Assembly (NCBI GenBank): GCA_009844885.1
Contig: VYAQ01000201.1
Coordinates: 1 to 57,515, forward strand
Reading direction: 5' to 3'
Length of the DNA: 57,515 nucleotides
From: Gemmatimonadota bacterium
Lineage (GTDB): Bacteria > Gemmatimonadota > Gemmatimonadetes > Longimicrobiales > Gaopeijiaceae
In this document: piece by piece, positions 27,419 to 35,499 of the stretch
Layout: the number at the start of each line of letters is the position of its first letter
Numbering within the stretch: position 1 is the stretch's first letter
The notes under the pieces: generated by a model
Databases searched by the model: none
Told to the model about the DNA's origin: nothing
Seen by the model: only the letters and a program-made list of their open reading frames with translations
Program-made: the position numbers and the translations under genes

Positions 27419-28747
27419 ATGAAACAGACGATTCCCCTCCCCACCCTGACGGCCCCTCTTGCGGCCATCGTCGTGCTTCTCACGGCCGTGCCGGAGTCCT
27501 TCGCGCAAATGGAGCGCGAGGAGCTGGTCGACGAGGTCGTGGCGATCGTCGGCGACTCGGTGATCGTTCTGTCGCAGGTCATTCAGCAGGAGAACCAGTG
27601 GCGGGCCCAGGGCCGGCCCGTGCCGGAGGAAGGCACGCGGGAGCGGGATGAATTCCGGGAGGACAGGCTCGAGGATCTCGTAGAGCAGCTGCTGGTGCTG
27701 CAGGCGGCGGCCCAGGATACGCTGCTCGAGGTGGAGGACGAACGCGTCGAGGATCAGCTCCAGGAACGCATGGCGCAGATCGAGAGCAACTTCGGCAGCC
27801 GAACCGCGATGGAGCAGCAACTGGAGATCGAGGGACTCACGATCCAGAGCTACCGGGAGATGATGCGGGAGCAGATCGCCCAGGAGCAGCTCGTGCAACT
27901 CTACATGGCCCGCCACGGGGATCAGGGCGCCGTGGAAGTCACCGAAGACGAAATGCGCGCGTTTTTCGAGGAGGGGCGGGCGACCCTGGAAGAGCGTCCC
28001 GCCACGGTGACGTTCAAGCAGGTGATGCTCAGCGTCGCTCCTTCGGATTCTTCCCGACAGGCCGCACGCGAGACGCTCGAGGCCCTGCTGGAGCGGGCCC
28101 GTGCGGGCGAAGATTTTGCCGAACTGGCGACCGAGTATTCACAGGATCCCGGCTCGGCGACCGCGGGGGGAGATCTGGGCTGGTTCCGCCGGGGCGACAT
28201 GGTCGACGAGTTCGAAGAAACCGCCTTTACGATGCTGGAAGGCGGCATCAGCGAAGTGGTCGAAACGATTCACGGCTTCCACATCATCCTGCTGGAACGC
28301 ATGCGCGTCGCCGAGCGGAGGGCCCGGCACATCCTGATCCGGCCGGAGACAGGTCCCCAGGACAATGCCCGGACGCGCCGGGTAGCCGAAGAGGTTGCGG
28401 CGCGCGCCGCAACAGACGACTTCGAGGCGCTGATCGACGAATACCACGACACCAGCCTGCCCGATTCGGCGACGGTACCGCTGCGTCAGATCGCGCAAAT
28501 CCTGCCGGCCGCCTACCTGGTGGCCCTGACGGGGCGGGAGGAAGGCGAAGTCGTGGGTCCCCTGCAGTTCGGCTATCTGGGGCAGGAGCGGTTCGCCGTC
28601 CTGAAGATCGTCGAACAGAGAGATGCGGGCGAATTCACCTACGAAGACCTCGAGCCCCAGATTCGCGCTACGCTGATGCGGCAGAAGCGGGTCGAGGCGC
28701 TGATGGCGAACCTGCGCGCCAGGACCTACGTCGAGTACGTAAACTGA
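27419..28747 (+). CDS. SurA-like periplasmic chaperone / peptidyl-prolyl isomerase
   Basis: A 442-aa exported protein with a signal peptide ending ESFAQM. The SurA-type N-terminal helical domain ([18 protein letters not shown]...) is followed by one clear rotamase domain ([74 protein letters not shown]) and a second, less conserved one ([25 protein letters not shown]). SurA escorts unfolded outer-membrane proteins across the periplasm. The start at 27419 has AGGA close upstream; an ATG at 27404 is an alternative. The stop overlaps the proposed CTG start of pdxA. Confidence 0.88.
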   Translation: MKQTIPLPTLTAPLAAIVVLLTAVPESFAQMEREELVDEVVAIVGDSVIVLSQVIQQENQWRAQGRPVPEEGTRERDEFREDRLEDLVEQLLVLQAAAQDTLLEVEDERVEDQLQERMAQIESNFGSRTAMEQQLEIEGLTIQSYREMMREQIAQEQLVQLYMARHGDQGAVEVTEDEMRAFFEEGRATLEERPATVTFKQVMLSVAPSDSSRQAARETLEALLERARAGEDFAELATEYSQDPGSATAGGDLGWFRRGDMVDEFEETAFTMLEGGISEVVETIHGFHIILLERMRVAERRARHILIRPETGPQDNARTRRVAEEVAARAATDDFEALIDEYHDTSLPDSATVPLRQIAQILPAAYLVALTGREEGEVVGPLQFGYLGQERFAVLKIVEQRDAGEFTYEDLEPQIRATLMRQKRVEALMANLRARTYVEYVN

Positions 28748-29676
28748 ACAGCCTGGCCGTCACCCTGGGCGACCCCCGGGGCATCGGGCCGGAGGTGACC
28801 GCAAAGGCCCTGGCCGCCGCCGATCTGCACGATGTCACGGTGCGCGTCACCGGACCGGTCGAGTTCGCGGCAGACTTCCGGGACGTGTGCCGGTACGAGG
28901 CGCTGGAGGGCGGGGCCGCGGGCCTGGCGCCGGGCCGAGCGGCCGGCCTCGCGATCGAACGGGCGGTACAATGGGCGCTCACCGGCGAGGTGGACGCCCT
29001 GGTGACCGCGCCCGTCCACAAGCCGGCGCTCGAGGAGGCGGGGTATCATCCGGGCCACACCGAGATGCTGATGGCGCTTTCCGGTGCGCCGCGTGTGGGC
29101 ATGCTGATGTGCGACGAGGGGCCGGGCGGCGAAGGCGCCCGGCCCGCGAAGCGCGTGCTTCTCGCGACCACGCACATTCCGCTGGCCAGGGTGCCCGACG
29201 CGGTCACGGCGGAACTGCTCGTCGCCCAGACGCGACTGCTCGCGGCGGCGCTTCATTCCGACTGGCGGCTGCCGACGCCGCGCATCGCCCTTTGCGCCCT
29301 GAACCCGCACGCCTCCGACGAGGGACTGTTCGGCTCCGAGGAGCACGAAGTGTACGGGCCCGCGCTGGCGACCCTGGAGAACGGCCCCTGGTCCGTAACC
29401 GGACCGGTGCCGGCCGACACCGTCTTCGGCCGTGCGTTTGCAGGCGAATTCGATGCCGTGGTCGCCCCGTACCACGACGTGGGCATGGCCGCGTTCAAGA
29501 CGGCGGCCTTCGGCCAGGGGGTCAACGTCACGATCGGCCTCCCGTTCGTGCGCACATCGCCCGACCACGGCACCGCGTTCGATATCGCGGGCAAGGGGGT
29601 GGCGGACGCTTCATCCATGGTCGAAGCCATTCGGCTCGCGATCAGGCTCGCCCGGGGCCGCCACGGCATGGCCTGA
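28744..29676 (+). CDS. pdxA: 4-hydroxythreonine-4-phosphate dehydrogenase (PdxA)
   Basis: A 310-aa NAD-dependent enzyme of pyridoxal-5'-phosphate synthesis (DXP-dependent route). Family motifs: [15 protein letters not shown] at the start, [33 protein letters not shown] and [17 protein letters not shown], with the metal-binding His residues. The usual start codons in this frame (first GTG 28795) would remove the conserved GDPxGIGPE loop. The only upstream candidate is CTG at 28744, overlapping the surA-like stop as CTGA, and it gives the standard N-terminus. A CTG start is rare, so this start is inferred from conservation and translational coupling. Confidence 0.9.
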   Translation: MNSLAVTLGDPRGIGPEVTAKALAAADLHDVTVRVTGPVEFAADFRDVCRYEALEGGAAGLAPGRAAGLAIERAVQWALTGEVDALVTAPVHKPALEEAGYHPGHTEMLMALSGAPRVGMLMCDEGPGGEGARPAKRVLLATTHIPLARVPDAVTAELLVAQTRLLAAALHSDWRLPTPRIALCALNPHASDEGLFGSEEHEVYGPALATLENGPWSVTGPVPADTVFGRAFAGEFDAVVAPYHDVGMAAFKTAAFGQGVNVTIGLPFVRTSPDHGTAFDIAGKGVADASSMVEAIRLAIRLARGRHGMA

Positions 29677-29775
29677 TGGCCTGGCCGGGTGTCCCGGCAT
29701 CGGCTCGGCCGGACGTCCCGCGGATGGCCTGACCGGGATCGAGGGCCGTGTTTCCGCGGAGCCGATTGCACGTTT

Positions 29776-29803
29776 TTGCCCTGAGAACTGTCATATATAT
29801 GTA
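29776..29803 (+). promoter_or_regulatory. Possible promoter of the thioredoxin-like/propeller/sigma run
   Basis: TTGCCC (29776-29781), 16 bases, then TATGTA (29798-29803), embedded in the most AT-rich patch nearby (ATATATAT). It precedes the TTG start at 29848 by 45 bases. Moderate sigma-70-like match; an ECF-type promoter was not recognised here. Confidence 0.35.
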
Positions 29804-29847
29804 AGGGCCGATCTACGGTCCGCCGATTCAAGACCGGGAGCACGCCG

Positions 29848-30399
29848 TTGATTGCAGTCAGGAGCACAAAGACCGCCGCCGCGCTGGCAACCCTGGCAGC
29901 CGTGCAGTTCACGCTGCTCGCCGACCGGCTGGAGACCGGGAGTGACGGGCATGTCGCGATAGGCGACGACCTCTCGGGTGTCCGGGTCGGCGGCGATGAC
30001 GGCCGGGACAGCCTGCTCGGCGAGTTCCAGCTGGTGCTGGTGTTCGATCCCGAGTGCGCACATTCCGGGCTGGCAGCCTCAAAGTGGGAAGCACTCCTGC
30101 GGGACCCCGACCGACCCGGAAGCATCGTCGCGGTCGCCCCGGGGTCGTTCGAAGCAGCCGCCCGGCATGCCGCCGCCCAAGGCTGGCAGGTCACCGTGGC
30201 GACCGTGGACCGCTTCCGCCCGGGAAGCCGGGAACACGCGCTGGTCAGCCGTACCCCGTGGGTCTTCGCGCTGCAGGACGGCCGCGTGGTCGCTCAGGGG
30301 CACGGAGACGAGTTGGCCGAAGTCGTCGCGGCGCTGTCGCCCGCCACCCGCACACCAGGCACTGCGCGGCCACAATTCGCGACGGTTTACCTGCCATGA
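29848..30399 (+). CDS. Exported thioredoxin-like protein with degenerate active site
   Basis: A 183-aa protein with an N-terminal hydrophobic signal or anchor (ALATLAAVQFTLLADR). The later part, LLGEFQLVLVFDPECAHSGLAASKWEALLRDPD...VATVDRFRPGSREHALVSRTPWVFALQDGRVVAQGHGDELAEVVAAL, follows a thioredoxin fold: strand, active-site turn and a cis-Pro-like SRTPWVF. The turn is DPECAHS, with one Cys instead of CxxC, so it could bind or exchange disulfides but is not a normal oxidoreductase. TTG is the proposed start. It shares an ATGA junction with the next gene. The fold is judged by pattern, not by search. Confidence 0.6.
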   Translation: MIAVRSTKTAAALATLAAVQFTLLADRLETGSDGHVAIGDDLSGVRVGGDDGRDSLLGEFQLVLVFDPECAHSGLAASKWEALLRDPDRPGSIVAVAPGSFEAAARHAAAQGWQVTVATVDRFRPGSREHALVSRTPWVFALQDGRVVAQGHGDELAEVVAALSPATRTPGTARPQFATVYLP

Positions 30400-31523
30400 G
30401 GCCCCGCCTCCTGATGTCCGGCATCGCCTGCGCGGTCGCGAGCGCCTGCGCCAGTGCGGACGCCGCGATCGAGTTTCGCGAGGTACCGGCCGAGGCGCTC
30501 ACGACGCCTTTTCCGGGTGTGGAATTCACGGCCATCCGGGACATTGCGGAAGCACCGGACGCGGTCTGGGTCCTCGACACCTCTCCACCGTTCCTCACGC
30601 GGATCGAGCATACCGGCGGTGGCGCCCTTCGCGGTGGCGAACGCGGTGAAGGTCCGGAGGATCTTCTCTTTCCCATCGCCCTTCAGGTCGACCCGGACAG
30701 CGGGCTGGCGCATGTGTGGGACCTCGGCGCCAGGGCGCACAAGGTCTTCGACGCGACGATGTCGCTGGTCCGGTCGGATCGTCTGCGGGGAGCGGACTGG
30801 GCGCGCCGCACGGATTTCACCGACGTCTCCTACGCGGACCCCTACCGCGTCCGTCTGGATGGACGGGGCGCGGTCGTCGTGGACACGCCCGCCAACCTCG
30901 ACGTCACGGCCGACTTCCGGCGAGCGTCTCTCGTGCGGGCCGATCTCGCGCTGGAGACGCGGCGGGAAGTCGTCGCCTTCTCGGATCACATGCGATTGAC
31001 GCGGGATGACCCTGGAGAATTCACGCCCGTTCCACTGTGGGACGCCTGCGGAAGCGACCTCGTGCTTTGGCGTCCCGCCTCGCATGATCTGACCTGGCTG
31101 CGCGACGACGGATCGATCGCAGCCCAGGTCCCGATTCCAGGACGTCCTGCCCCGATCCGGGAGGCGGACATCGTACTCTATCTGGAGAAGATGATCCGCC
31201 TCGAACTCGGGCCGAACTACGCCGAAGCCGGGATCGACCTGGAGGTCATGGCCCGGGATGTGCGAGCCCAATTCTCGGATGAACTGCCGTTCGTGACCAC
31301 GGTGCGGTGCCAGGCCGGGGGCCCGGCGTGGCTCCGTGTTTTCGACAATCGGAACGATCCCCTTGGACACGGCCGCCGCTGGCTGCAGGTGACCACAGCG
31401 GGATCTGTCGACGCACTCGAATTCCCCCCTTCGTTCGAGCCTCTGACCGCGACGCCGCGAGGAGTGCTCGGTTCCCTTGAATCCTCCGACGGGATACAGC
31501 GGCTCGCCGAATGGACGAGGTAG
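30396..31523 (+). CDS. Six-bladed beta-propeller-like exported protein
   Basis: A 375-aa protein with a short signal ending at a lipobox-like VASACAS (Cys about 19). The body has repeated strand pairs such as FTAIRDIAEAPDAVWVLDTSPPFLTRIEHTGG...GERGEGPEDLLFPIALQVDPDSGLAHVWDLGARAHKVFD, resembling the six-bladed propeller proteins of Bacteroidota and Gemmatimonadota. GEGPEDL (EGPxE) is a typical element of that group. No catalytic site is seen; a binding or scaffold role at the membrane surface is likely. ATG at 30396 overlaps the upstream stop. A Cys-rich mini-protein gene follows 41 bases later. Confidence 0.65.
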   Translation: MRPRLLMSGIACAVASACASADAAIEFREVPAEALTTPFPGVEFTAIRDIAEAPDAVWVLDTSPPFLTRIEHTGGGALRGGERGEGPEDLLFPIALQVDPDSGLAHVWDLGARAHKVFDATMSLVRSDRLRGADWARRTDFTDVSYADPYRVRLDGRGAVVVDTPANLDVTADFRRASLVRADLALETRREVVAFSDHMRLTRDDPGEFTPVPLWDACGSDLVLWRPASHDLTWLRDDGSIAAQVPIPGRPAPIREADIVLYLEKMIRLELGPNYAEAGIDLEVMARDVRAQFSDELPFVTTVRCQAGGPAWLRVFDNRNDPLGHGRRWLQVTTAGSVDALEFPPSFEPLTATPRGVLGSLESSDGIQRLAEWTR

Positions 31524-31564
31524 ACCGTATCGCGTCGCGTCACCCTTACGTGGAGACATGGCAC

Positions 31565-31771
31565 ATGCGCAAGCTGGTCATAGCGGGTCTGATCGTTCTC
31601 AATGTTGTGCTGGCCGTCGCTCTGTTCGCGACGCCCGCACGCACGCTCGTCACCCGTTTCACGCGTGCCGACTGCTGCTGGGGCGAGGGCACCGCGGCAT
31701 ACTGCTGCCGCGAGTGTTGCTGGCTCATCAAGAACTGTGACCGCCACAGCGAATGCAAGCCCGATCCATGA
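31565..31771 (+). CDS. Cysteine-rich exported mini-protein
   Basis: A 68-aa protein: residues 4-22 form a hydrophobic signal or anchor (KLVIAGLIVLNVVLAVALFATPA), and the C-terminal 32 residues hold eight Cys (37, 38, 47, 48, 51, 52, 58, 64) in three CC pairs plus two singles. Such density points to a disulfide-linked or metal-binding module outside the cytoplasm. ATG 31565 is preferred over 31511 because GGAG stands 9 bases before it and the N-terminus is then a clean signal. Its stop overlaps the start of the next gene (ATGA). I know no family for it; small Cys-rich NVEALA-type proteins next to propeller genes in Bacteroidota are a possible parallel, though no NVEALA motif is present. Confidence 0.6.
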   Translation: MRKLVIAGLIVLNVVLAVALFATPARTLVTRFTRADCCWGEGTAAYCCRECCWLIKNCDRHSECKPDP

Positions 31772-33045
31772 GCGGGCCGTCCAAACGCCGCAGGGCTGCC
31801 ACCGGAATGACCGGGATGGGCCAGGCACTGAAGGCGGCAAGCATCTGCACCCTCGGACTGGTGGCCGCGATCGTCGTGTTCGTCACCCTGGCCGTGGACC
31901 AGCCGCAACCATGGTCGGGCTGGGCGTGGCTCGAGTACCTGGCGGGCCGGCTTGGCTTCATCCTGCCCTTCGCCGCATTTGCCGGTGGGGTCGCGATTTG
32001 GTGGCGAGGTCCAGCCGCGGGACGAACCTGGGTGGCGGTATGGGCCGGGCTGGCAATCGGGCTGGCGAGCTATGCTTCGTCCGAGATCGTCGGCCCGCTC
32101 GCGAACTATGCCGCCCTGGCGGACGAGCCCGACCTGGCCGACGTGAGACCCTTCGGGCCGAGCACCCCGGCGGGCAAGCTTCGCCAGCTCCGCTTCGTCG
32201 ATGCGAACCCTCCGGAGCAGTACAGTCTGGGCGACGCCGCGCGTACCCCACCCAACTACGTCCGGTTCCTGCTGCACCTTCCGGTGGCTTTTGTGGTGTT
32301 CTCGATCCTGAACTGCCTGCTGGGCCTTTACGCGAGACGAATGATGTACGTGCTGCGGTCCGCGACCCGCCGAAACGGCTGCCTCGCGATCGGTCTGGCC
32401 GGCGGTCTGGGGCTCTTTGCCGCGGCCTTTGTGGCCGGCCACCCGAACCGCGACTGGGTCTCGGTCTCCGGTGTGGCGGCCGCCTGGCTCCCGCTGACGA
32501 TACCGCTCCTCGAAGCCATGGTGTTCGGCGTGATCATCCTCTACAACGAGGACCGCCTCGACTGGTTGTACCGCAAGTTGGCCCTCCTGACGCGGGGACC
32601 CCGAGGCATCCCCTGTCCCGACATCATTGACGTCACCGACGATCGACCTGGTGTCGAGGTGGACGCCGATGTGCGCGAACACGTCAGGACCTGCCCGTCG
32701 TGCCAACTCGATCTGCGCGTGGTCCGGGCGGCAAGGAAGGCATTCGAGCCGGATCCGGAAACCCGGGCGCGCCTCAACATTCTCAATGAGCGTGTCCTGC
32801 GGAACATTGCGGAACTGCGGATCCAGCGGGCAGTCGTTCGTCCCGCCGACAACGGGGTGACCGCGTTGCTGGCGGCCCTGGCAGCAGCCGCCGCGATCCT
32901 GACAGCCGGGGGACACCTGCAGCCGGGAGCCACTGCCTTCGAGCTGGCACTTGCCGCTGCGGGTGTGGGCGTGGCGGCCGCATGGGCTCACCGTCTGGCC
33001 GGCAGAAGGGAGCACACGCTGGCGCTTCAGGCCGCGCGGACCTGA
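31768..33045 (+). CDS. Multi-TM protein with zinc-finger anti-sigma domain
   Basis: A 425-aa membrane protein. About six hydrophobic segments occupy residues 20-260; a cytoplasmic zf-HC2-like zinc site follows: Cys283 in IPCPDIIDV, then His305, Cys309 and Cys312 in EHVRTCPSC, the ligand spacing (HxxxCxxC) of ZAS anti-sigma factors. Two more hydrophobic segments close the protein. The next gene, 25 bases on, encodes an ECF sigma factor, so this is very likely its anti-sigma. It is far larger and more membrane-embedded than usual ZAS proteins, and it precedes rather than follows the sigma gene. Translation is coupled to the Cys-rich mini-protein (ATGA at 31768). Confidence 0.7.
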   Translation: MSGPSKRRRAATGMTGMGQALKAASICTLGLVAAIVVFVTLAVDQPQPWSGWAWLEYLAGRLGFILPFAAFAGGVAIWWRGPAAGRTWVAVWAGLAIGLASYASSEIVGPLANYAALADEPDLADVRPFGPSTPAGKLRQLRFVDANPPEQYSLGDAARTPPNYVRFLLHLPVAFVVFSILNCLLGLYARRMMYVLRSATRRNGCLAIGLAGGLGLFAAAFVAGHPNRDWVSVSGVAAAWLPLTIPLLEAMVFGVIILYNEDRLDWLYRKLALLTRGPRGIPCPDIIDVTDDRPGVEVDADVREHVRTCPSCQLDLRVVRAARKAFEPDPETRARLNILNERVLRNIAELRIQRAVVRPADNGVTALLAALAAAAAILTAGGHLQPGATAFELALAAAGVGVAAAWAHRLAGRREHTLALQAART

Positions 33046-33070
33046 CCTCGCGGATTCGCCCGCGCAATCC

Positions 33071-33685
33071 ATGACCGGTCCCCGGGACAGAGACGCGAAG
33101 CGCGTGCCGTTCGATGCGGCGAGGTTCGTGGCCGGTGGCAACTACGCACGCCGCGTCGTGGAGGAGAACGGTCCCCTGGTAAGGGCCATATGCAAGGGAT
33201 ACGCGCGCGACCACCACCACCTGGATGACCTGTACCAGGAGACCTGGTTGAAGGTGTACGCGACTGCAGGGTCCTTTCGGGCAACCGGCACATTTCGGGG
33301 CTGGCTCTCACGGCTGACTCGAAGCGTTTGCGTCAGCGACTATCGTGCCCGGACGGCCGCGGCCAGGAACCTTGAACGCTACGCCGGCCAACTGGCCGTC
33401 ACCGACACGGCCGGAGCGGATCCCGATCCGCTCGAGCTCACCGAGAAGCAGTTCCTCCACCACGCGCTTCGCGAAGCGATCGACGACCTCCCTGCCCGGG
33501 AGAGGCAGGCGTTGACCCTCCGGCTGATCGACGAAAGGCGCCCGGCCGAGGTGGCTCGCCAGATGCGCATCCGGCCTGCGACCGTGCGCTCCCACATTCG
33601 CCATGCCCTCAACCGGCTCAGGAAGCGGATCGAGGACCCACAGGACCCATTGCACGTCCTTCTGCGCTTCCGGGACGACAGCTGA
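33071..33685 (+). CDS. ECF RNA polymerase sigma factor
   Basis: A 204-aa group 4 sigma factor. Region 2 (NGPLVRAICKGYARDHHHLDDLYQETWLKVYATAGSFRATGTFRGWLSRLTRSVCVSDYRAR) and region 4 (LREAIDDLPARERQALTLRLIDERRPAEVARQMRIRPATVRSHIRHALNRLRKRI) are both present. ATG at 33071 gives a standard length; the longer frame runs back into the anti-sigma gene. It ends the run that starts at 29848, so the exported proteins upstream may be its sensory input and also its targets. It differs clearly from the first ECF factor of the window. Confidence 0.88.
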   Translation: MTGPRDRDAKRVPFDAARFVAGGNYARRVVEENGPLVRAICKGYARDHHHLDDLYQETWLKVYATAGSFRATGTFRGWLSRLTRSVCVSDYRARTAAARNLERYAGQLAVTDTAGADPDPLELTEKQFLHHALREAIDDLPARERQALTLRLIDERRPAEVARQMRIRPATVRSHIRHALNRLRKRIEDPQDPLHVLLRFRDDS

Positions 33686-33715
33686 CGAGCGACTTGTCGG
33701 CCAGGCCCGCGCCTT

Positions 33716-34912
33716 GTGAAGGATACGGGCTCAATCGATACTTCGGTTGCAATGCCGTCGACCAACCAGCAACCGCCGGTCCCTCCCCGGTTCCGGGGAC
33801 ACGAGGGGCTCCGCGCGTCACTCACCCGCGCCCTCGACCGCAACGCCCTGCCCGCCACGGTGCTGATCCACGGCATGCCGGGCTGCGGCAAGCAATCCCT
33901 GGCACTCTGGCTGGCTCGCGCCCGGCTGTGCACCGCAGACGCCGCGCGCCCGTGCGATCGCTGTGGAAGCTGTCGGCTGGCCCTGCGTCTCGAGCACCCG
34001 GACATCCACTGGTACTTTCCGCTTCCGCGCCCGAAGCGCGCTCACGGGCCCGGCAAGCTGGCGGAGGCCCTGGAGGCCGCGCGCCACGAACGGCTCGCGG
34101 AGTTCCGGAGACAGCCGCTCCGGGCCGAAGGAGGCAATGAAGTCAAGGGCATCTATCTGGCCGCGGTGTTCACGCTCCGCAGCCAGGCCCACCGGCGGCC
34201 GGCCATGAGCGACGAGCAGTTCTTCGTCGTGGGCGACGCGGAGCACCTTGTCCCCCAGGAGGCCAGCCCCGAAGCTGCCAACGCGCTCCTCAAGCTCCTG
34301 GAGGAGCCTCCGGACGGCACGCGGTTCATCCTGACATCCGGGAAGCCGGGAAGCCTGCTGGAAACCGTTCGTTCCCGCGCTCTCCCCATCCATCTTCCCC
34401 CGCTCCCGGCGAATGACGTTGCCGGCTTCCTGGAAGAGGAGTGCGGGGCCGACCGGAACGCGGCAGAGCGCGCGGCCGCCCTTTCGCAGGGGTCGATCGG
34501 CGCAGCGCTCGGCTATCTGGACCAGGAGGGCTTTCAGGCAGGCCAGCGAAGCAGCGCGCTGCAGCTGCTCCGGATCGTGACGGGCGGGAAGCGTGCGGAG
34601 ATCTTCAAGGCGGCCCTCGACTTCGGACCCGCAGGGGCCAGGGGCCTGCTCGACCTCCTGGGCGCGCTGCAACTCTGGATCCGCGACCTCGGGGCGGCCG
34701 GTCTCGGTCAAGACAACCGAGTGATCAACGCCGATGAATTGCCCTACCTGCGTGAAGCCGCCGGGCGCCTGAAGCTGACGCCCGCGCGGGTCGCGCGAGC
34801 CGTCGATCAGGTGGAGCGGGCCCGGATGCTCGCGCTCGGGAACGTGAACCCGCAGCTATTCGTCAGTACACTTCTTCTGGAGCTGGAAGAAACACTAAAC
34901 AAAATGGTTTAG
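33716..34912 (+). CDS. holB: DNA polymerase III subunit delta' (HolB)
   Basis: A 398-aa clamp-loader subunit. The N-terminal AAA+ fold has the P-loop-like [17 protein letters not shown] and a four-Cys zinc module ([25 protein letters not shown]) shared by delta' and Dna[26 protein letters not shown] contains the SRC-like region's preceding motif (FIL...RSRALPI). An insertion at about 95-160 ([29 protein letters not shown]) makes it longer than E. coli HolB (334 aa). GTG 33716 and ATG 33752 are both possible starts. moaC begins two bases after its stop. Confidence 0.9.
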   Translation: MKDTGSIDTSVAMPSTNQQPPVPPRFRGHEGLRASLTRALDRNALPATVLIHGMPGCGKQSLALWLARARLCTADAARPCDRCGSCRLALRLEHPDIHWYFPLPRPKRAHGPGKLAEALEAARHERLAEFRRQPLRAEGGNEVKGIYLAAVFTLRSQAHRRPAMSDEQFFVVGDAEHLVPQEASPEAANALLKLLEEPPDGTRFILTSGKPGSLLETVRSRALPIHLPPLPANDVAGFLEEECGADRNAAERAAALSQGSIGAALGYLDQEGFQAGQRSSALQLLRIVTGGKRAEIFKAALDFGPAGARGLLDLLGALQLWIRDLGAAGLGQDNRVINADELPYLREAAGRLKLTPARVARAVDQVERARMLALGNVNPQLFVSTLLLELEETLNKMV

Positions 34913-34914
34913 TA

Positions 34915-35481
34915 ATGTCGAACTCGAGCCCTGCAGACACGAATCGGCCGGTGCAGGCCGCGGCTGGAGACAGTGGAGACACGGGCGCCTCCGCGGCACG
35001 CCGGACGCTGACCCACCTTGGCCCGGAGGGCGAGGCGACGATGGTCGACGTGACGGACAAGGCTTCCACCGCCCGCGAGGCCGTCGCGCGAGGCCTGCTG
35101 AGGTGCTCGCCACGTGCCTTTCGGCTCCTCACGGAGGGCGGCAATCCGAAGGGAGATGTCGAACACGTCGCCCGTCTCGCGGGCATCATGGCGGGCAAGC
35201 GCGCAGGCGAACTCATTCCCCTTTGCCATGTGCTGCCGGCGGCCAGCATCGCGGTAGAACTCGAACCGGACCCGTCCCTGCCCGGTCTGAGGGTCACCGC
35301 GAGCGCCAGCATCAAGGGACGGACGGGGGTGGAGATGGAGGCCCTGACCGCCGTCTCCGTGACCTTGCTGACCGCATACGACATGCTCAAGTCCGTCGAC
35401 CGCGGCATGACCATCGAGTCGATCGAACTGGCAAGGAAATCCGGCGGGCGTTCGGGGTCCTGGCAACGCGGCCGGGACTGA
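34915..35481 (+). CDS. moaC: Cyclic pyranopterin monophosphate synthase (MoaC)
   Basis: A 188-aa enzyme of molybdenum cofactor synthesis that forms cyclic pyranopterin phosphate from the MoaA product. Conserved elements: [83 protein letters not shown] and the C-terminal basic KSGG. About 28 residues before [15 protein letters not shown] are extra relative to typical MoaC (about 160 aa). moeA lies elsewhere in the window (44.2 kb), so Moco genes are scattered. It sits directly after holB. Confidence 0.95.
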   Translation: MSNSSPADTNRPVQAAAGDSGDTGASAARRTLTHLGPEGEATMVDVTDKASTAREAVARGLLRCSPRAFRLLTEGGNPKGDVEHVARLAGIMAGKRAGELIPLCHVLPAASIAVELEPDPSLPGLRVTASASIKGRTGVEMEALTAVSVTLLTAYDMLKSVDRGMTIESIELARKSGGRSGSWQRGRD

Positions 35482-35499
35482 CGGCCGACCGCTGGCGGT

